DNA of 64,000 bases, taken from contig WPIO01000204.1 in assembly GCA_009760855.2 (NCBI GenBank), forward strand, positions 1 through 64,000, written 5' to 3'. Below, in pieces: positions 12,870-25,077 of the stretch. The stretch comes from Cristatella mucedo (lineage: Eukaryota > Bryozoa > Phylactolaemata > Cristatellidae). The notes below the pieces were generated by a model. That model was not told the origin of the DNA and did no database searches. It saw only the letters and a program-made list of their open reading frames with translations. The translations under genes and the position numbers were made by a program. Numbering within the stretch: the stretch's first letter is position 1; each line of letters opens with the position of its first letter.

Positions 12870-13590
12870 TCCTATGCATCTCTTACTCCAGTCTCGACTT
12901 CTGCTTAACTCTGCTGCTTGCACGTCTACCAGCATGTGCATCTGAGCGCGTACAGATTTAGTGCGACACTTTTACTTTGCAGTCGGGCTTGTCTGTCATT
13001 AGACGCAATTTTCCACGCCACAACACTTCTCGCCAGCCTGCATGGCTCCTGGATTAAGCTGAGTGTCTATCTGCTTCAGGTTTCTCTGTCACTCACGCTT
13101 TAGCTCCACGCTCAGTATTTGGCTTAAAGCTCGCCTATCTTGATCCTACGCATCGGAGCCAAAGCATCATGTAACACGCTCTGTGAGTGGATCGCTTACC
13201 CTACACCGCCAACACTTTATACTTTGGAGACTCATGGTAGTTCTGTTACGCTCCCAAAGCGTGGAACTCCACTTCCCGACTATTGACACGACGTCAGCCT
13301 TACTTGACGTACTTTAAAAAGGAGAGCCCAAGAGGTGTTGTATTGTCACAGCATTTTGGTCCGGCGCTGTTCGTCCTTGTTGCTTAGCCACGTAGCACGA
13401 CTCTGTGAATGTTGGTGCTAACCCATACTGGCATGCTGGCCTCCTTTCGTGTCTCCTACCATTATATTATGAGTTGTTGTCATTGGTATGCCATTAATAA
13501 TTTTGCTCATATTATTGCTTCCTACTTTGCAGCATAATGTCCAAAGTGCATACTGCGAACGATATGAGTTCTCTGAAGGCGAGAAATACA
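12870..13590 (+). mobile_element. LINE-1 copy, C-terminal coding part plus 3' end, old
   Basis: Blocks line up in order with 57400-58080: GTCTCGACTTCTGC, TCTACCAGCATGTGC, CGGGCTTGTCTGTC, CTTCTCGCCAGCCTGCA, GCTCCCAAAGCGTGGAACTCC, the CAGCATTTTG stretch, and finally a decayed hairpin near 13540-13580. Frames are broken throughout. Confidence 0.8.
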
Positions 13591-14654
13591 AACGTGTTAT
13601 AGGACTCTAGCCTATTTACTTTCTGCTGTCCAGAGACCTAGCGTCTCGAGAAGGGTCGGGATAATAAACTGCAGGTATGCCTGAGCGCATGTGAAGACGC
13701 TAGCCAGGCCTCGGTTGCATGTTGTACGCATCGGAGAGGAAACCAGGTCCAAAGCTTTAAGAGCATGAAAGCATCTGCACACTTGCAACCAATGGAGCCA
13801 AAACCACATGCGCGAGCGACTATCCACCCTGCTCCTGATCAGGATCTGCCGAATCGTCATGACCACGGCATCCAGTTAGCCTTATGCTTGAGTAACAACG
13901 CAAATCACGCCTAAGATACGAGTACACTGGGATCCCGATACTCGGAATACATTAACCGATAATACTCACAAGATGTTCTTGATTAAGGGTTGATGTAGAC
14001 CGGTCCACACAGCTGCTTCCATTTCGCAAAGGAAATCTTTTCTTGATCTCGCAGCTATCGACTGTTTAGCTACCTCAGCTTGAGCTGTGCATGCAGGGTA
14101 CAGAATATTTTCAGATGCCACATTAAACAGAAATTGGGTTTAGCTGACTTCCTCTAACACTTCACCATCATCAGCCAGTACTAAGCATGAAGCTGGGCTG
14201 CAAAGCATCATCTGGGAGTCATGGCGTCTATGAAAATCAAGTCACGGGCACTTCTTTGGCTGAGAAATACAAATATCTTGAGATTTTCCAGCTTGCCATC
14301 CATCTGTCATGCAACAGAACCGATCTCAAGAACTGAAAACATTAAGTAATACCACTAGAAACGAGGCCTGCTAAATGAGTCCAGCTTACAGCTGGTAATC
14401 ATGTTTTTGCTCTGCAAATATTACAGCAAGTAAATGAGTATGCGATATTTGTAGATGCCATGAGCAGCTACACTGTCGTTTCAAACAGCGTCAATGTTGC
14501 GTCTAAGAAATGTATCATGATTTATGCTCTCCGCCCATACTATCAAGCCCATATCTGCAGGAGCTGTTGAGCTTCAAATGGAGCTTCTCTACAGTATGAT
14601 GCTGACTTTCTGTTTTCACGTCAGGAGGGACTCTAGATCTGGTAATTGTGCATG
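13591..14654. other. Intergenic stretch, nothing recognised
   Basis: One minus-strand frame of 84 codons (13612-13866) and smaller frames occur. No family was recognised. Confidence 0.4.
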
Positions 14655-14770
14655 TTACCACTAATAATAATCATATGTAATTCTACACTTGATCAGCGCC
14701 CTCAGAGAACTAGTCTCTCGCAGGGCTGCATTTGCTGTAAAGTGAAATGCAAGTGAATGAGTAAGTCAAA
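14655..14770 (-). mobile_element. LINE-1 terminal 3' fragment, minus orientation
   Basis: AATAATAAT tail, CACTTGATCAGCGCCCTCAG hairpin arm, a partly deleted second arm (GCAGGGCTGC), then the GTAAAGTGAAATGCAA block seen in the other minus copies. Confidence 0.85.
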
Positions 14771-15177
14771 ATCCAGTGGGTTGCTTCCCTACTGGCACAC
14801 GTCAAAAGTGCCAACAAAGATGCATTCTCTGAGGGTGCATGGATAAGTGTGTGTGTGCTACTATTCATTGACCCTGTTCCGCAACCTGCAGGCATACCTG
14901 TTGCGCGCGTGTGCTGCCCGTGCGAGTGGAGAGTAGCACCGACTCCACGAAGCTGAGGGCTTCGCTGTGCATGTACTTCATCGTCGGCTGGCGACTCATG
15001 CACCATATGTTTTTGCTGTTTTTGTCCAAACTTGAAAAGCGCATACACACCACATTGGATCAGAATTTTTGCCAGAAGTCATCGAGTTAGGAGGTCTGAT
15101 CTTAACATTGCAAAGAGGCACCCAATGCGTGAGTTAGGTTAAGCGACGTCCGTCATGGCAGCTGTGTGCCTTATGCA

Positions 15178-15262
15178 TTGTGTGTGCCGTGTGTGTGTGT
15201 TGTGCTGTGGTGTGTGTGCGTGCACGTGCGTGCGTTGCGTGCGTGCGTGTGTGTGTGTGTTC
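15178..15262. repeat. Interrupted (GT)n / (GCGT)n repeat
   Basis: GT repeats mixed with GCGT units. The Cys/Val-rich frame over it is an artefact. Confidence 0.93.
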
Positions 15263-17289
15263 CACTCACATTCAGGCGAGAAGTAAGGTGCGGCTACTGA
15301 CTAGCCAATCAATGGCAGCCGAGCTCACTTGTGGACAGTTTTCCACAGGCAAGGCGCTAGACTAGTCGCTGGGTCGGCACGCCAATGATCGACCCCTGCG
15401 CTTTTGTTTTCGCCGCGCCTACCCCCTTCTAGACCAGGGAGGCGGGCGCGTCCGACTGTCATTCAGAGACTCGGTAACGAATTCGTCTCACGAAGGCATC
15501 TTTGTACAGTGATTTGGCCCTCGGCTGCGATTGACTTCGCAGGTTTGCGCCAGTCGTCTCGAGGGTCTTTACTCTGTTGGCTTGGAAAATGAGATGAGTG
15601 ACGTGACTCTCCGAAAGATGAGCGTGTGCCTTATTGCTGACATCGCTTCGAGAAGCCATGCCAGTCAGTTAGACATGCCTGCTCCTTGTTTGATGGCCTT
15701 CAACTCCTTCCACTTTGTACCTGCGTATCCTTGGCGAGCATCATCTACCAGAGTCGGAAGCCAATACGTAGTAGGATATTAGGATATTCGCTTTTCGCGA
15801 CTTGGCGAAGGAATGCGGATGTATCGGGGGTGCCCAGGAGGCGACTCAGGATCAACGTGGTGGGTAGTCAACAGTGGTAGCGCTCTGCGGCAAGCGAAGG
15901 CCAATGTGCACCCGCTCAATGGGTCGGTCGCACTCGTCTACGAGCCACAACTGACATCCATGCAGTCGTTGGTGGGTTGGGTGTCAAGCGTGCTGGCCCA
16001 TCCATCCAGTCTCAGAGCTGCCCAGCTTGAGCCTGCTTAATTTCTTTAAGCAGGATCTCTGCATTGGGACGTTGCTTTGAGGACATTCTGGGAAGTCAGA
16101 CCACTGCGCTTCAATCGCCATCAAAAATGACAAGTCGTCTAAAAACGACTTGCGTACATCCGGATGAAACACATGTGCCTCAACATTATGTCCCGGCCTG
16201 CTACCTGCTGAGGAGCACTGCACAAAATAGGGTAGCCTAGGAAAGAGTGCAATAACTTCACTTGTTCACACGTTTGTGACAGGTGTAACATCGCATCCAG
16301 GCCAATGCATTGCCTTTAATTCAGGAGACCCTGCCCGATGCCTCGGGTCTTTGCAGCTTACTGCACACTCGTTAAATCGCCAGTGGGCGCATCAGTTTTC
16401 AAATTTCTGGCATCTGCAACGACTCCAAAAGTTTCACTCTCTGGTCTGCACAGATCGCTTCACTTGCTCGACCCAAGCCGTTGTCGGGTGAAGAGATCTC
16501 TTTTCTCTTCACGACCGGGGTGATAGTCTCGTTCGGTTATCAGTTTACTCAACACGTTGCCACTGTAGCTGATGGTAAACATTAAATTTCTCTGCGAGTT
16601 ATAAATGAGAGCGGTTGGAATCAGATGGCGCTGCTAACTCCAGCTTTAACGCCGCAGCTCATCGATCCGACTGCGTTTGGTCTTTAAAGCAAATCTCGTT
16701 CACCCACCAAATTTCTTGGGGTTTCGAGGTTGTCTCTCCGTTCACTCCCTCTCATCATGTGAAAACAATTCACCTATTGAGGCGCTTCAGTATATGTAAA
16801 TCACGAAAATCTCTGAAAGCTCAGCGACTTGTGTCCACCATGTCTCGCCTGACTTTGCATAATTTAAGTCTTGCTAAACACACATTTGTTCAGCTCTGAA
16901 AAGCTCCCTGCACCTCAGAAGGCATGCAACTTTTATCATTTCCCTCCTTTTCCTTTGTCTGTAACACCTGTTCATGAATCAGGCTCATTACTAATAACCT
17001 ACATTGCAGCAACAACTTCAGTACATCTTATTGAATGCTTTTTGTGGGGCTTGTACTAAGTTGAGTTACCTTGCCTAAAATAAATTGTGGATTCCATTTC
17101 TTATTTAGCAGTTGCAAAGCAGCAGGCAAAGTTTCCAGCGCCCATGTGCGCCCACCAAATGACAACGAATCTACAGCGACCCACTAAATGTGTGTGAAAT
17201 AAGTGCGTAAAGCTTCTCTTGAGAATAGTCGTCGTAATAAGTCTGCTCGGAAGCCAACTAAACCTGTTCTGGTTGATTGACCAAGATCG
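15263..17289. other. Intergenic stretch, nothing recognised
   Basis: Many short overlapping frames lie on both strands, none over 95 codons. At 17160-17185 an isolated CTACAGCGACCCACTAAATG resembles the minus-strand LINE-1 3' region and may be a remnant. Confidence 0.4.
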
Positions 17290-17375
17290 TGTTTCATTTG
17301 CAGCGTAGAATTTAGAAAGTGTCTAGAGAAGAGATTGGGGTTCTCTGAGGGCGCTATATTAAATCGTGTGTGCCA
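17290..17375 (+). mobile_element. LINE-1 terminal hairpin remnant
   Basis: GCAGCGTAGAATTTAGAAAG is followed by AGAGATTGGGGTTCTCTGAG and GGCGCTATATTAAAT, the family's terminal inner stem and right outer arm. The left outer arm is mutated. Confidence 0.75.
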
Positions 17376-17551
17376 TTGTGAAAGTGCATGCTGCTTTGTA
17401 AAGTAAGGAGAAGTTGAGGTGCACTTTCTATTCGTTTACACAGCCATCAAGTGTCTAATCAGTTCTGCTCCCGACCGTTCTAAGGCTATTGACGCTTCAA
17501 AGCTCAGTCACGCTCTGGGCATTTCATATCTGAAAGTGATGTCGCGATCTT

Positions 17552-18394
17552 TTGCAGTCGCAGCCTCTTTGTAGCTCATTCCATTTGATGTCAAATGTTG
17601 CTGATGACTTTCTGGACCCGAACTTACAACGTGATCAGTGCCCGAACGGAGACGGCTGCTCGCTCGATCGCTGCTTTGAGTCGACGTCAGTAGCGCTTGT
17701 GTCATTCCTACGAGCCGCCAACTTACTGGTCACCTGCGGTCTGGAGCCTGCACAGCGAGAGTGTCGCCAAGGATGTGTGACCAAAGCGATAATAGCAGCA
17801 GCTCATTTATTCGCATCGAAAGCACTTTCTGTGTTCGCAGGTTCTTCGCGACCACAGGAGCTCGCGCAAAAGATGCCGAAGAAGCAGCATAAGGGCTGTC
17901 GGGAGGCGAGAATCAGTCAGCCAGTGAGTGTAACCTGCTACAGGAGACAGGTTTGTCTGAATAATAGTACACGAGTCTTTGTCTCGCTGACGGCAGAAGT
18001 TTCCCTGTTGTCTGTCTGGAAAAGGGCGAAAGCGACGAGCCAGGTTGGAAGCTTGAATTCAACTATTGTTCACTTTGGCTACAAACAGACGAAGCGCGAA
18101 CCCTCCATCCTCCGGGTGCCAGGTGCAGGTTCCGCAGAAGGGATGGTAGCCAGCGAGTGCCCAGTCCTCGGTAGATTGGTAGCTGTGACCGTGGCTGCTG
18201 CAGTCCATGGCATCGAGCTCCACATTGGCACAGCCTGCAGGCCTGATGTCCGGCTCGGGTACAGCGAGCGGTGGATGTGCCTGAGGTCGTCCTCAGCTCT
18301 CTCCGTCCTGCACTCCAAACAGCGCACTGTGTCTCTCTCTAAGCTCACTCTCCACCTCTTTCTGCTGCCAGGCCCTCTTAAACATTGCTGCTGA
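17552..18394 (+). other. Long open frame of unknown status (280 codons)
   Basis: This uninterrupted plus-strand frame starts with ATG and is the longest non-repetitive, non-transposon frame in the window. I recognise no domain, signal peptide or membrane segment. An 89-codon frame lies on the opposite strand at 18079-18348, so coding direction is unclear. It ends just before a SINE-B remnant. In a window this size a frame of this length is somewhat unlikely by chance but not decisive. It could be an unspliced coincidence, part of an exon of an unknown gene, or an unrecognised repeat. Confidence 0.25.
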
Positions 18395-18480
18395 GTTTAA
18401 CAGCCTCTTTTGTCGTAACGACAAAAGAGGCCTATGCGGCTTCACCACCACCATTGCTTGCTTGCATGCAGTAATAGAGG
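18395..18480 (-). mobile_element. SINE-B fragment with perfect hairpin
   Basis: The terminus TTTAACAGCCTCTTTTGTCG of family B is followed by the family's internal block (CACCACCATTGCTTG). The tRNA-like head is missing. In this copy the internal stem is perfect: 13 bases (18403-18415) pair with 18419-18431 across a TAA loop. Confidence 0.75.
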
Positions 18481-20479
18481 AGGGATCAGCTTTTCACCTA
18501 CCGATCCGAACTACCCTCGGGACAAAGGGTCGTGAAAAAGCAACGCGCCTCGCTCGATGTGCCTTCAATCCCTATGTCTCACTCTGCTGCGCGAATCATA
18601 AGCACTGGAAGGCTAATCGTTCAGCTCTTTCCCGGACTGTTTCAACATGTGCGCCTACCATAAGCACATTTGTTATTATGCCGTTGCAGCTAGCTCAATA
18701 TCTTTCTAGATATTACTGCCTGCATAGCGGACACAATAAATTGCTCATTGGCCTAAGTTTTGTACCTCGACGTCGCCTCGAGAGAGACTTGGTTGTTGAG
18801 GCCAGTCTCTAAAGCTTCGATACCAGACAATGAGAACCTTTGGAGAGCTTTAAGGGTCGGCCTGATTCGGCTACCCTAACCCGCACTGTGGCACAAGAGG
18901 CATAACGGGTTTCGTGTCCGGTGTACAATACAGGATTACTTGATGCCAATTATTAGGACTAACGATCAAGATTCGTGAAAGTGCAAGACCGTTACTCTGG
19001 AGCTACCAGAGCTACCTCATATTTCTAGCCCTTCCTCTCCAGAACGTTTATATGTACCGAGTGGTATTCTTTAACTACATCCATTGCATCGGCCCGCTAC
19101 CTCCCAAATGCTCCACTTCATAGCCGGGATCATCTCCTTCTGAAGAGTCCTGATAGTCTGGGCCTGGTAGGATTTTGGTCTAACAGTTTGATGTTGCAGG
19201 TCCAGATGCCTTGTAGATCGAGTATTACTCCAGAAAGCTTAAGCGACACTTAATTACGCATGCCAAATAAAATATAGAAGACCGACACCATCTTGTACTT
19301 GCATTATTGCCCTCGATTGTGCGTTTCTCGATTGTTTTGAGGACGTGGGTTGCACTCTCAATGCAGTGGTACTGCCATCTCCAAAAGAAAAAGTTGAAGC
19401 TTCTATCGGCAGCGGTACTGTCGGTCGGTTGTAAGGAGGCCGTTCATGAATTGGCAGTCCACGGAGTCATTGCCAATCAATTGCCGTGTGTTGCCATCGA
19501 TAGAGTACCGGAATAAGTTTAAAAATATTCCCGCATTCAATTAAATGTTACGCAGAACAAGAGATTTGGTCGTTTCTTGCAGCTAATCTTGTGTCGATTT
19601 TCTGGAAGGAATTTCGGCATTGGCCCCGACAATCCGGTGTCAATTTCGGTATATGGCTGTGCCATCTCGCGGACAGCAGGTCGAAAAGCTCCACGGTTTC
19701 ACTTTGGAGCGACGTGGCGGAATGTTAGCATGTCTAATAATATTATGACAGGCTGGCGAGCTGCCGATTTCTCCATTGATTTCCCAGAGTTTGGAGGTAT
19801 TGTCCCGGAGCCATTGGTTTCGATGCTATTCGATTGCGCTGGTGTACGTTCGTGATTGATTGATGCGATGGCACTTCAGACCCCGTGCGCTGCGATGCGT
19901 GCCAGAAAAATTTGATCTTTGCCCAGCCACTTTTCGGTGATTTGCAATGTATCTTCTAATGGACTGCCATGTGGCTTGTCGTTGTTGTTGTCCTTGCCAT
20001 GCATGGTGCCAGATTAAACGCACAGAGTGGGTTAAAAGTATGTGCAATCCAGATCGTGACGTGGGTGAGGTAGTCGGAATTTGGTGCGGCCGATTTCTGC
20101 AGTTGATTTGCCACAGACTGTGGTATTGGCCCCTGCGTCTGGTGATGTGCTGCATTTTTGACAATTAACGTTCAAAATAGCTTGAACGTTCCTACAGTCT
20201 AGTTTTAGTACAAAGAAATGTGAAATGCGAGCGACAATTGGAATTGCTAGCACCGATGGACAATTTTTCACGGATTGTAGTGGATCTGCTACTTCCGAGG
20301 CGGAGCCGTTGACGTCTGGATTACCATGCGCTGCCCAAAATTAGCAGGAGCGCAATCGGTTAATGTTAACAGTCGACTTAGATTAGTGTGTTCTTTGTAA
20401 TACACATTCAAAAGTGGAGGTAGTATTACAGTTATCAATTTCAGGCATCTTGCGGCTAGATTGCTGCACTGACTACGGT
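18481..20479. other. Intergenic stretch, possible older part of a tandem array
   Basis: No gene was recognised. From about 19300 onward, scattered TGCAGT/GCAGCTAAT motifs recur and may be decayed units of the array described at 20480-21560. Confidence 0.35.
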
Positions 20480-21560
20480 GATTGTATGCCTGAGACCATT
20501 TCTGCAGTCAATTGCCGGTGCTTCTGTTGCATAGCCATTGATTAAGCTATTTTCAATAGAAATTGTGCGATTACAATAACCAAGAGATTAGTGGATTTCC
20601 GGTATGGGACCAGAAAGTGCACTCGTGCATGTCACGTGCATGACAACACGTGTTCACAATAGAGCGAAATTGTATGGGTGCACTGAACTGGGTGCTAAGT
20701 GTTGCAATGTGCAATGTAAGTTAGAAGAAAACTCTGCAGTGGCGATTTGAGAGCATGATTTGCAGTGGAATAGAGTGGATTGCAGAAGAGATGTTTTCCT
20801 AAGGTCATCTCGGGCGGTTGCCTCGCAACCGCCATAGATGGCGCGGACTCCCAAGTTTTGTTATAAAGTGGGTGTCTTCAAAACAACACGTGCATTTCAA
20901 TATGCAATATAAAATTGAGTTTGGTGCAGTCTATTTCCTATTCGATGCTGTGGATGCGTTGGATTGCGGATTGTGGTTTTGGCGCAGGCATCACCCCAGT
21001 CAATTGCAGCGCGTTGCACGAGAACGGCCGTGCCAATGTAAGTCAGTGTATGAGTGCTATTGTCCGCGCGCGTGTGCTGTCATTGCAATCAGAAAAGCGG
21101 CTTTTCTGAACAGGATTCTTTTGTTTCGCTATGGGAATGCAGTGGATTGCTGTGGACGTGGTTTTTGGCGAGACCGCTACATTCTTATGTCAAAAGGACT
21201 TTCGCGTGAGAACTCGAGCGAGATCGTGCTTTGAAGACACATTTTCTGGGTGCATTTGCATGTTGCGTGGTTTTGTTATTCTAAACTTTTTGAAGCTTTT
21301 CGCAGCTGATTTTTGGTGAGATTTAAAGAAAACGACTGAGTGCAGTGGATCGCAGTACAAGACTTCTTCGGCGTTGAAGCTCGAAATTTGCATAAAAGTC
21401 CACGTGAGAGCATAAGTGACATGAAATTTGAGTGGATGAGTACAGTTTATATGCTTTCTACTATCCCACCAAAATCTGAGCTCCGGCAACGCTATTTTGT
21501 CAGTCAATTTCAGCATAATTAAGTGGATTGAGGTAATTCGTCAGACTGCACTTGCACCAC
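20480..21560 (+). repeat. Degenerate tandem array, period about 200 bp
   Basis: A motif close to TGCAGTGGATTGC recurs near 20505, 20735, 20928, 21136, 21340 and (shorter) 21523, i.e. every ~185-230 bases. In several units it is followed by a G-rich block ending TTTTGGCG or TTCGGCG (20979, 21165, 21364). Units are heavily diverged. They resemble an old satellite-like or minisatellite-like duplication series rather than a coding repeat. Confidence 0.45.
20813..20833. repeat. Perfect inverted repeat, 9-bp stem
   Basis: GGCGGTTGC and GCAACCGCC are separated by CTC. It lies inside the degenerate array and has no T-run of a terminator type. Confidence 0.85.
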
Positions 21561-22920
21561 GCCTCCGAGAAACAAGTGGTCGCCGCGAAGTTCGGTTTCA
21601 GGCACCTACTATTCGAATCGAGGCATGCGCATCCTGACTGAATTGCGATGCACCTGCTGCACTGGTAGTGCACAACTAGATTGGAACGCCGTTCATTTCG
21701 CCAATAGCTGCCACACTCAGTATGGAAGCGCTGAAAAATGAAGCAAACAAAAGAAATCGCGTCTCTTTGTCCGAAGATATTTTCCCTGATTTCTCACTAT
21801 CAGTCAAAATATCACTTGCTATTTATTTTCGCCCAGGAGACATGTGCGCGAGTTTGTGCTGCATGCGTCTGCATATGCGTTTCGACGCCCGATGCGCCTG
21901 CATCCATGCGCGCAGCTGCGAACCAAAGGGGTGTGCAGGTGGCGGTGTTCGCCCCCATACATCATCTACGCGCCCAAAACCTGAATCAGCTTCTGTTCTA
22001 GACCATACACGACAGAAGTCATGTTTGAATTTCACGTGATGAGCAACCGCCGAGGTTTCATGTCATTCGTCACACGCTGATTCTTCGCTATGAAATTTTC
22101 GTGGTACTGTTCTACCCCTGTCATATGGAAAATCTTGTGTCTTTGCCCATGAAAGATACAAGCTGTGGCTGGTTTTTCCCCCTCTATGGCGGCAATCCTG
22201 GCTCTACCACGGCGTGCAGCCATACCCGAGCTGCTCTAAACACGAGAGTCGTTCAGACTCATTACTCGCACCCGAAACGCGGATTCAAGCTACCACTACT
22301 GGCTACAAATACCCACGTTTTCGAGGCGGAACGATCATTGAAAAAGTCTTTTTGGGTCAACTTTTATGCTACACGATGATGAGCTACTGGATTGCCTGAT
22401 TTTCTTTAACCAATAATGCGGCTGCTAGCTCTAGAGCTTTTGTGATTTTTCAATATCGTGAATTAATATTCTTTTTCCCGTTGCTGATGTTTCCATGAGG
22501 TCTGGAGAGGTTGAAATGCTCATGCGGAACTGATGGGACCGGATTGAGCGCATCCAGTCAGAAATTTCCGCTTTGGGATGAGTCACGTTGCTTCAAAGAA
22601 TTCCCTGGTGCTTTGATGGTTGACTGTACAGTCAGCTAAGAATACCAGATTGCATTTGCACTTTATAGAGCCAGCGCTTGCTTGCTGGCTGCTTCCCCGA
22701 CAGGCAGACGGGCGACTGCCTGAGCATCGACTTTCGCCAAGACCTCACTCTCTCTTGCATGCCAAGCGTGCTGGCAATCGTTCGCTCGGCAGCCTTTCGG
22801 GGAAGCCTCGCTGTTTTCAACAAGATGGCCACGTCCTGGTGAGCCGTAGTCCAGTCGTCATCACGTGCATGTCCCTGTACTGTTGTCGTCTTTCATGTAC
22901 ACGTACCGTGCCTGATCTAC
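21561..22920. other. Intergenic stretch; possible remnant of repeat X
   Basis: No gene was recognised. GATGAGCAACCGCCGAGGTTTC at 22037-22058 resembles a block shared by 26055-26200 and 60322-60475, so a decayed copy of that repeat may lie around 22030-22130. Confidence 0.35.
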
Positions 22921-22929
22921 CACTATAGG

Positions 22930-22962
22930 TACATATGTGTGTGTGTAGCACATATGTGGCAT

Positions 22963-23022
<60 letters not shown>

Positions 23023-23040
23023 CGAACACACACACACAGA
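22930..23040. repeat. (CA)n microsatellite with palindromic flank
   Basis: A long CA tract (22964-23020, continuing interrupted to 23039) is preceded by ACATATGTGTGTGTGT...CACATATGT, which can pair with itself and with the CA tract. Confidence 0.95.
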
Positions 23041-23860
23041 CACGTGTTGCAGCGCATACGTACACTTAGAGTCTCTTTTATAGGTGCATCACTCGATGTG
23101 CGCGACTCTCTACATGCATGAAAATTCCAAACAGGTGGGGTTTTCTGCCGATTCTGCTCTGCACCCGCTACTTCCGATACATGCGTTCATCAGTTGGCAT
23201 ATTCGTACGGGATTAATGCCAAGAGAAACTAACTGATCCAGCTGCTACGTTTTCCGCTTGTTCAACTTTTCTGGATGAGGTGCCAGGGTGAGAGCACTAC
23301 ATGCGAGATAATGATAGTGGATCTTCTTTAATATTAGAGTCGGCTATCAGGCAAAATCACTGCAAGCTAGAGGTCGACGATAAATGGAATTTACTATGCG
23401 GAATGCCTACCACAGACTTGAGCGCTGCGGCTTTGCTGTCGCCATTCGTGCTGAAATGTCTGAAGATGCTGGCTATCATCTCCCATGGAACTAGCCTTGG
23501 GACATTGCCGGAAGGTCACGCAAGCGGTTGTATCCTTTTAACCCCACTACGAAGCGATTGACTGCCTCACACTGCATTATACCCATCGATCACCATACTG
23601 CTACTGTACTTAATCAATGCAGACCTTATACTGTACGCGGTAAGATGCTGAAAATTAATTCCCACATTAGACTGCGATAGCGAGCAAAATCTTGGAAGTT
23701 CTAGGCAACAACCTCAGCTCTTCCGACAGCCAGCTTTTTTAAAGATTTTCCTTCACCGGTCGTTCACTTATTGCAGAAAGATTATTGCTTCAATGATACT
23801 CACCTGCATTAGATCATGCCTATGGGTCAATCTGAGCGAGTGCTATATTAGCTTTCAGAG
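23041..23860. other. Intergenic stretch, nothing recognised
   Basis: Only short frames were seen, the longest 86 codons at 23301-23561, without a recognisable domain. Confidence 0.4.
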
Positions 23861-23865
23861 GAGAT

Positions 23866-23911
23866 AGAGACGGGAAGGGAGAGAAGAGGGGAGAGGAGAG
23901 AGAGAGGAGAT

Positions 23912-23942
<31 letters not shown>
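23866..23942. repeat. (GA)n-rich microsatellite
   Basis: An irregular GAGAG/GGAGA region becomes a pure GA tract at its right end. Confidence 0.93.
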
Positions 23943-23946
<4 letters not shown>

Positions 23947-23999
23947 ACGCAGGCATATCAGCACGTGTGAGATCTGTTTGACCTCGTAGAGGTGCTTCC

Positions 24000-24320
24000 C
24001 CTGGGCTTCTATAAGCCCCGGCAACGCTCATGCTACCTGACGCACAGCGTGATAGCTTCCGCTCTGCCTGCCAAAGACAACTGTGTAACTCACTCCGCAG
24101 TTTCACGGCGTCTCCCGTGCGGCTGCCCGATTACGGGACATCGTTCCCAGCCCTCCTTAGCCTGCCTACTTGTCCATACTACTACTCGCCACCTCAACTG
24201 CCCTCCTGATCCAGCTATGTTTTTCTCCATTTCTCTTGTTTCGTGAGAGATTAAGTAGTCGGCTACCGCATGCTTACCAAAAGCCATTTTAGGCTTTAAG
24301 GGCGCTATAGGAAACTCTTC
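24000..24320 (+). mobile_element. LINE-2 family 3' fragment, copy 1
   Basis: Blocks line up with 42610-42790 and 36300-36420: CAGCTATGTTTTTCTCC, TTTCGTGAGAGA, GGCTACCGCATGCTTACCAAAAGCC and TTTAGGCTTTAAGGGCGC. Three copies of the same order indicate a dispersed repeat. In the best copy (42508-42790) the frame reads as the C-terminus of a LINE protein with an RLWNSLP motif. Confidence 0.65.
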
Positions 24321-24562
24321 TCTTTCTGCGTAGCATACGCTTAGTCAAGTGGCTTTTTGGAATTATATATCAAGATACGTTGCACACATCTTTTGAGTCG
24401 GTGGTAAAAATGCATGAATTTACAATAGAATAATCTTATACAGATATTTCTTCGCATGAAAACGCATAATTCGCCAATTATCATTTTTGGTGAAACCGGA
24501 GTTCGCAGGCAGCACAGAACCAACTCTTTAAGAATGGCAACAGGCTATGAGTACTGTACGCA

Positions 24563-24581
24563 TCTCTCTCTCCTCTCTCCT

Positions 24582-24613
<32 letters not shown>

Positions 24614-24640
24614 GCTCTCTTCTCTCCTCCTCTCCACGCT
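24563..24640. repeat. (CT)n microsatellite
   Basis: CT tract with TTCTCC interruptions. Ser/Leu frames over it are artefacts. Confidence 0.95.
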
Positions 24641-24744
24641 CGCCCACCATCCCCACGCATTCCTCATCTGTCCCTCTTTCCCACCGATGTTTCAATTACA
24701 GTTTGCAGCTGGGGGGCTTTCGCCAGTTTGGGCCTTCGCTCATT

Positions 24745-24905
24745 GTTCTTAATAATATAATATAACATTTCACTTGATAAAGCCCCCCTCAGGAGAACTT
24801 AAATCTCTCTCTAGGCGCTTTACAATTTGCTTGTAAAGTGAAATGCAATTGAATGTAAAGTTCTTGCCTTCTATGAGGGAGCTACTAGATAGCGTGATCG
24901 ACTGA
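24745..24905 (-). mobile_element. LINE-1 terminal 3' fragment, minus orientation
   Basis: It begins with an AT-rich AATAATATAATATAAC tail and then CACTTGATAAAGCCCCCTCAG, the inner stem in reverse, CTAGGCGCTTTACA and the GTAAAGTGAAATGCAATTGAAT block. Confidence 0.88.
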
Positions 24906-25077
24906 ATTTTCAGCATATTTGTATGTACAAGATACATCCAGTAGAACAGCCCTGACAACTTTTGCTCTGCTGAAAGAGCTTCATACTTGTAACAGAAGGC
25001 CGTATGCCCACCTCGCTCTGGATAGTAGATAGTAGCTGCACTTCTCCCCCATGAAGACTGCTGGGACGGTTGCCGGC

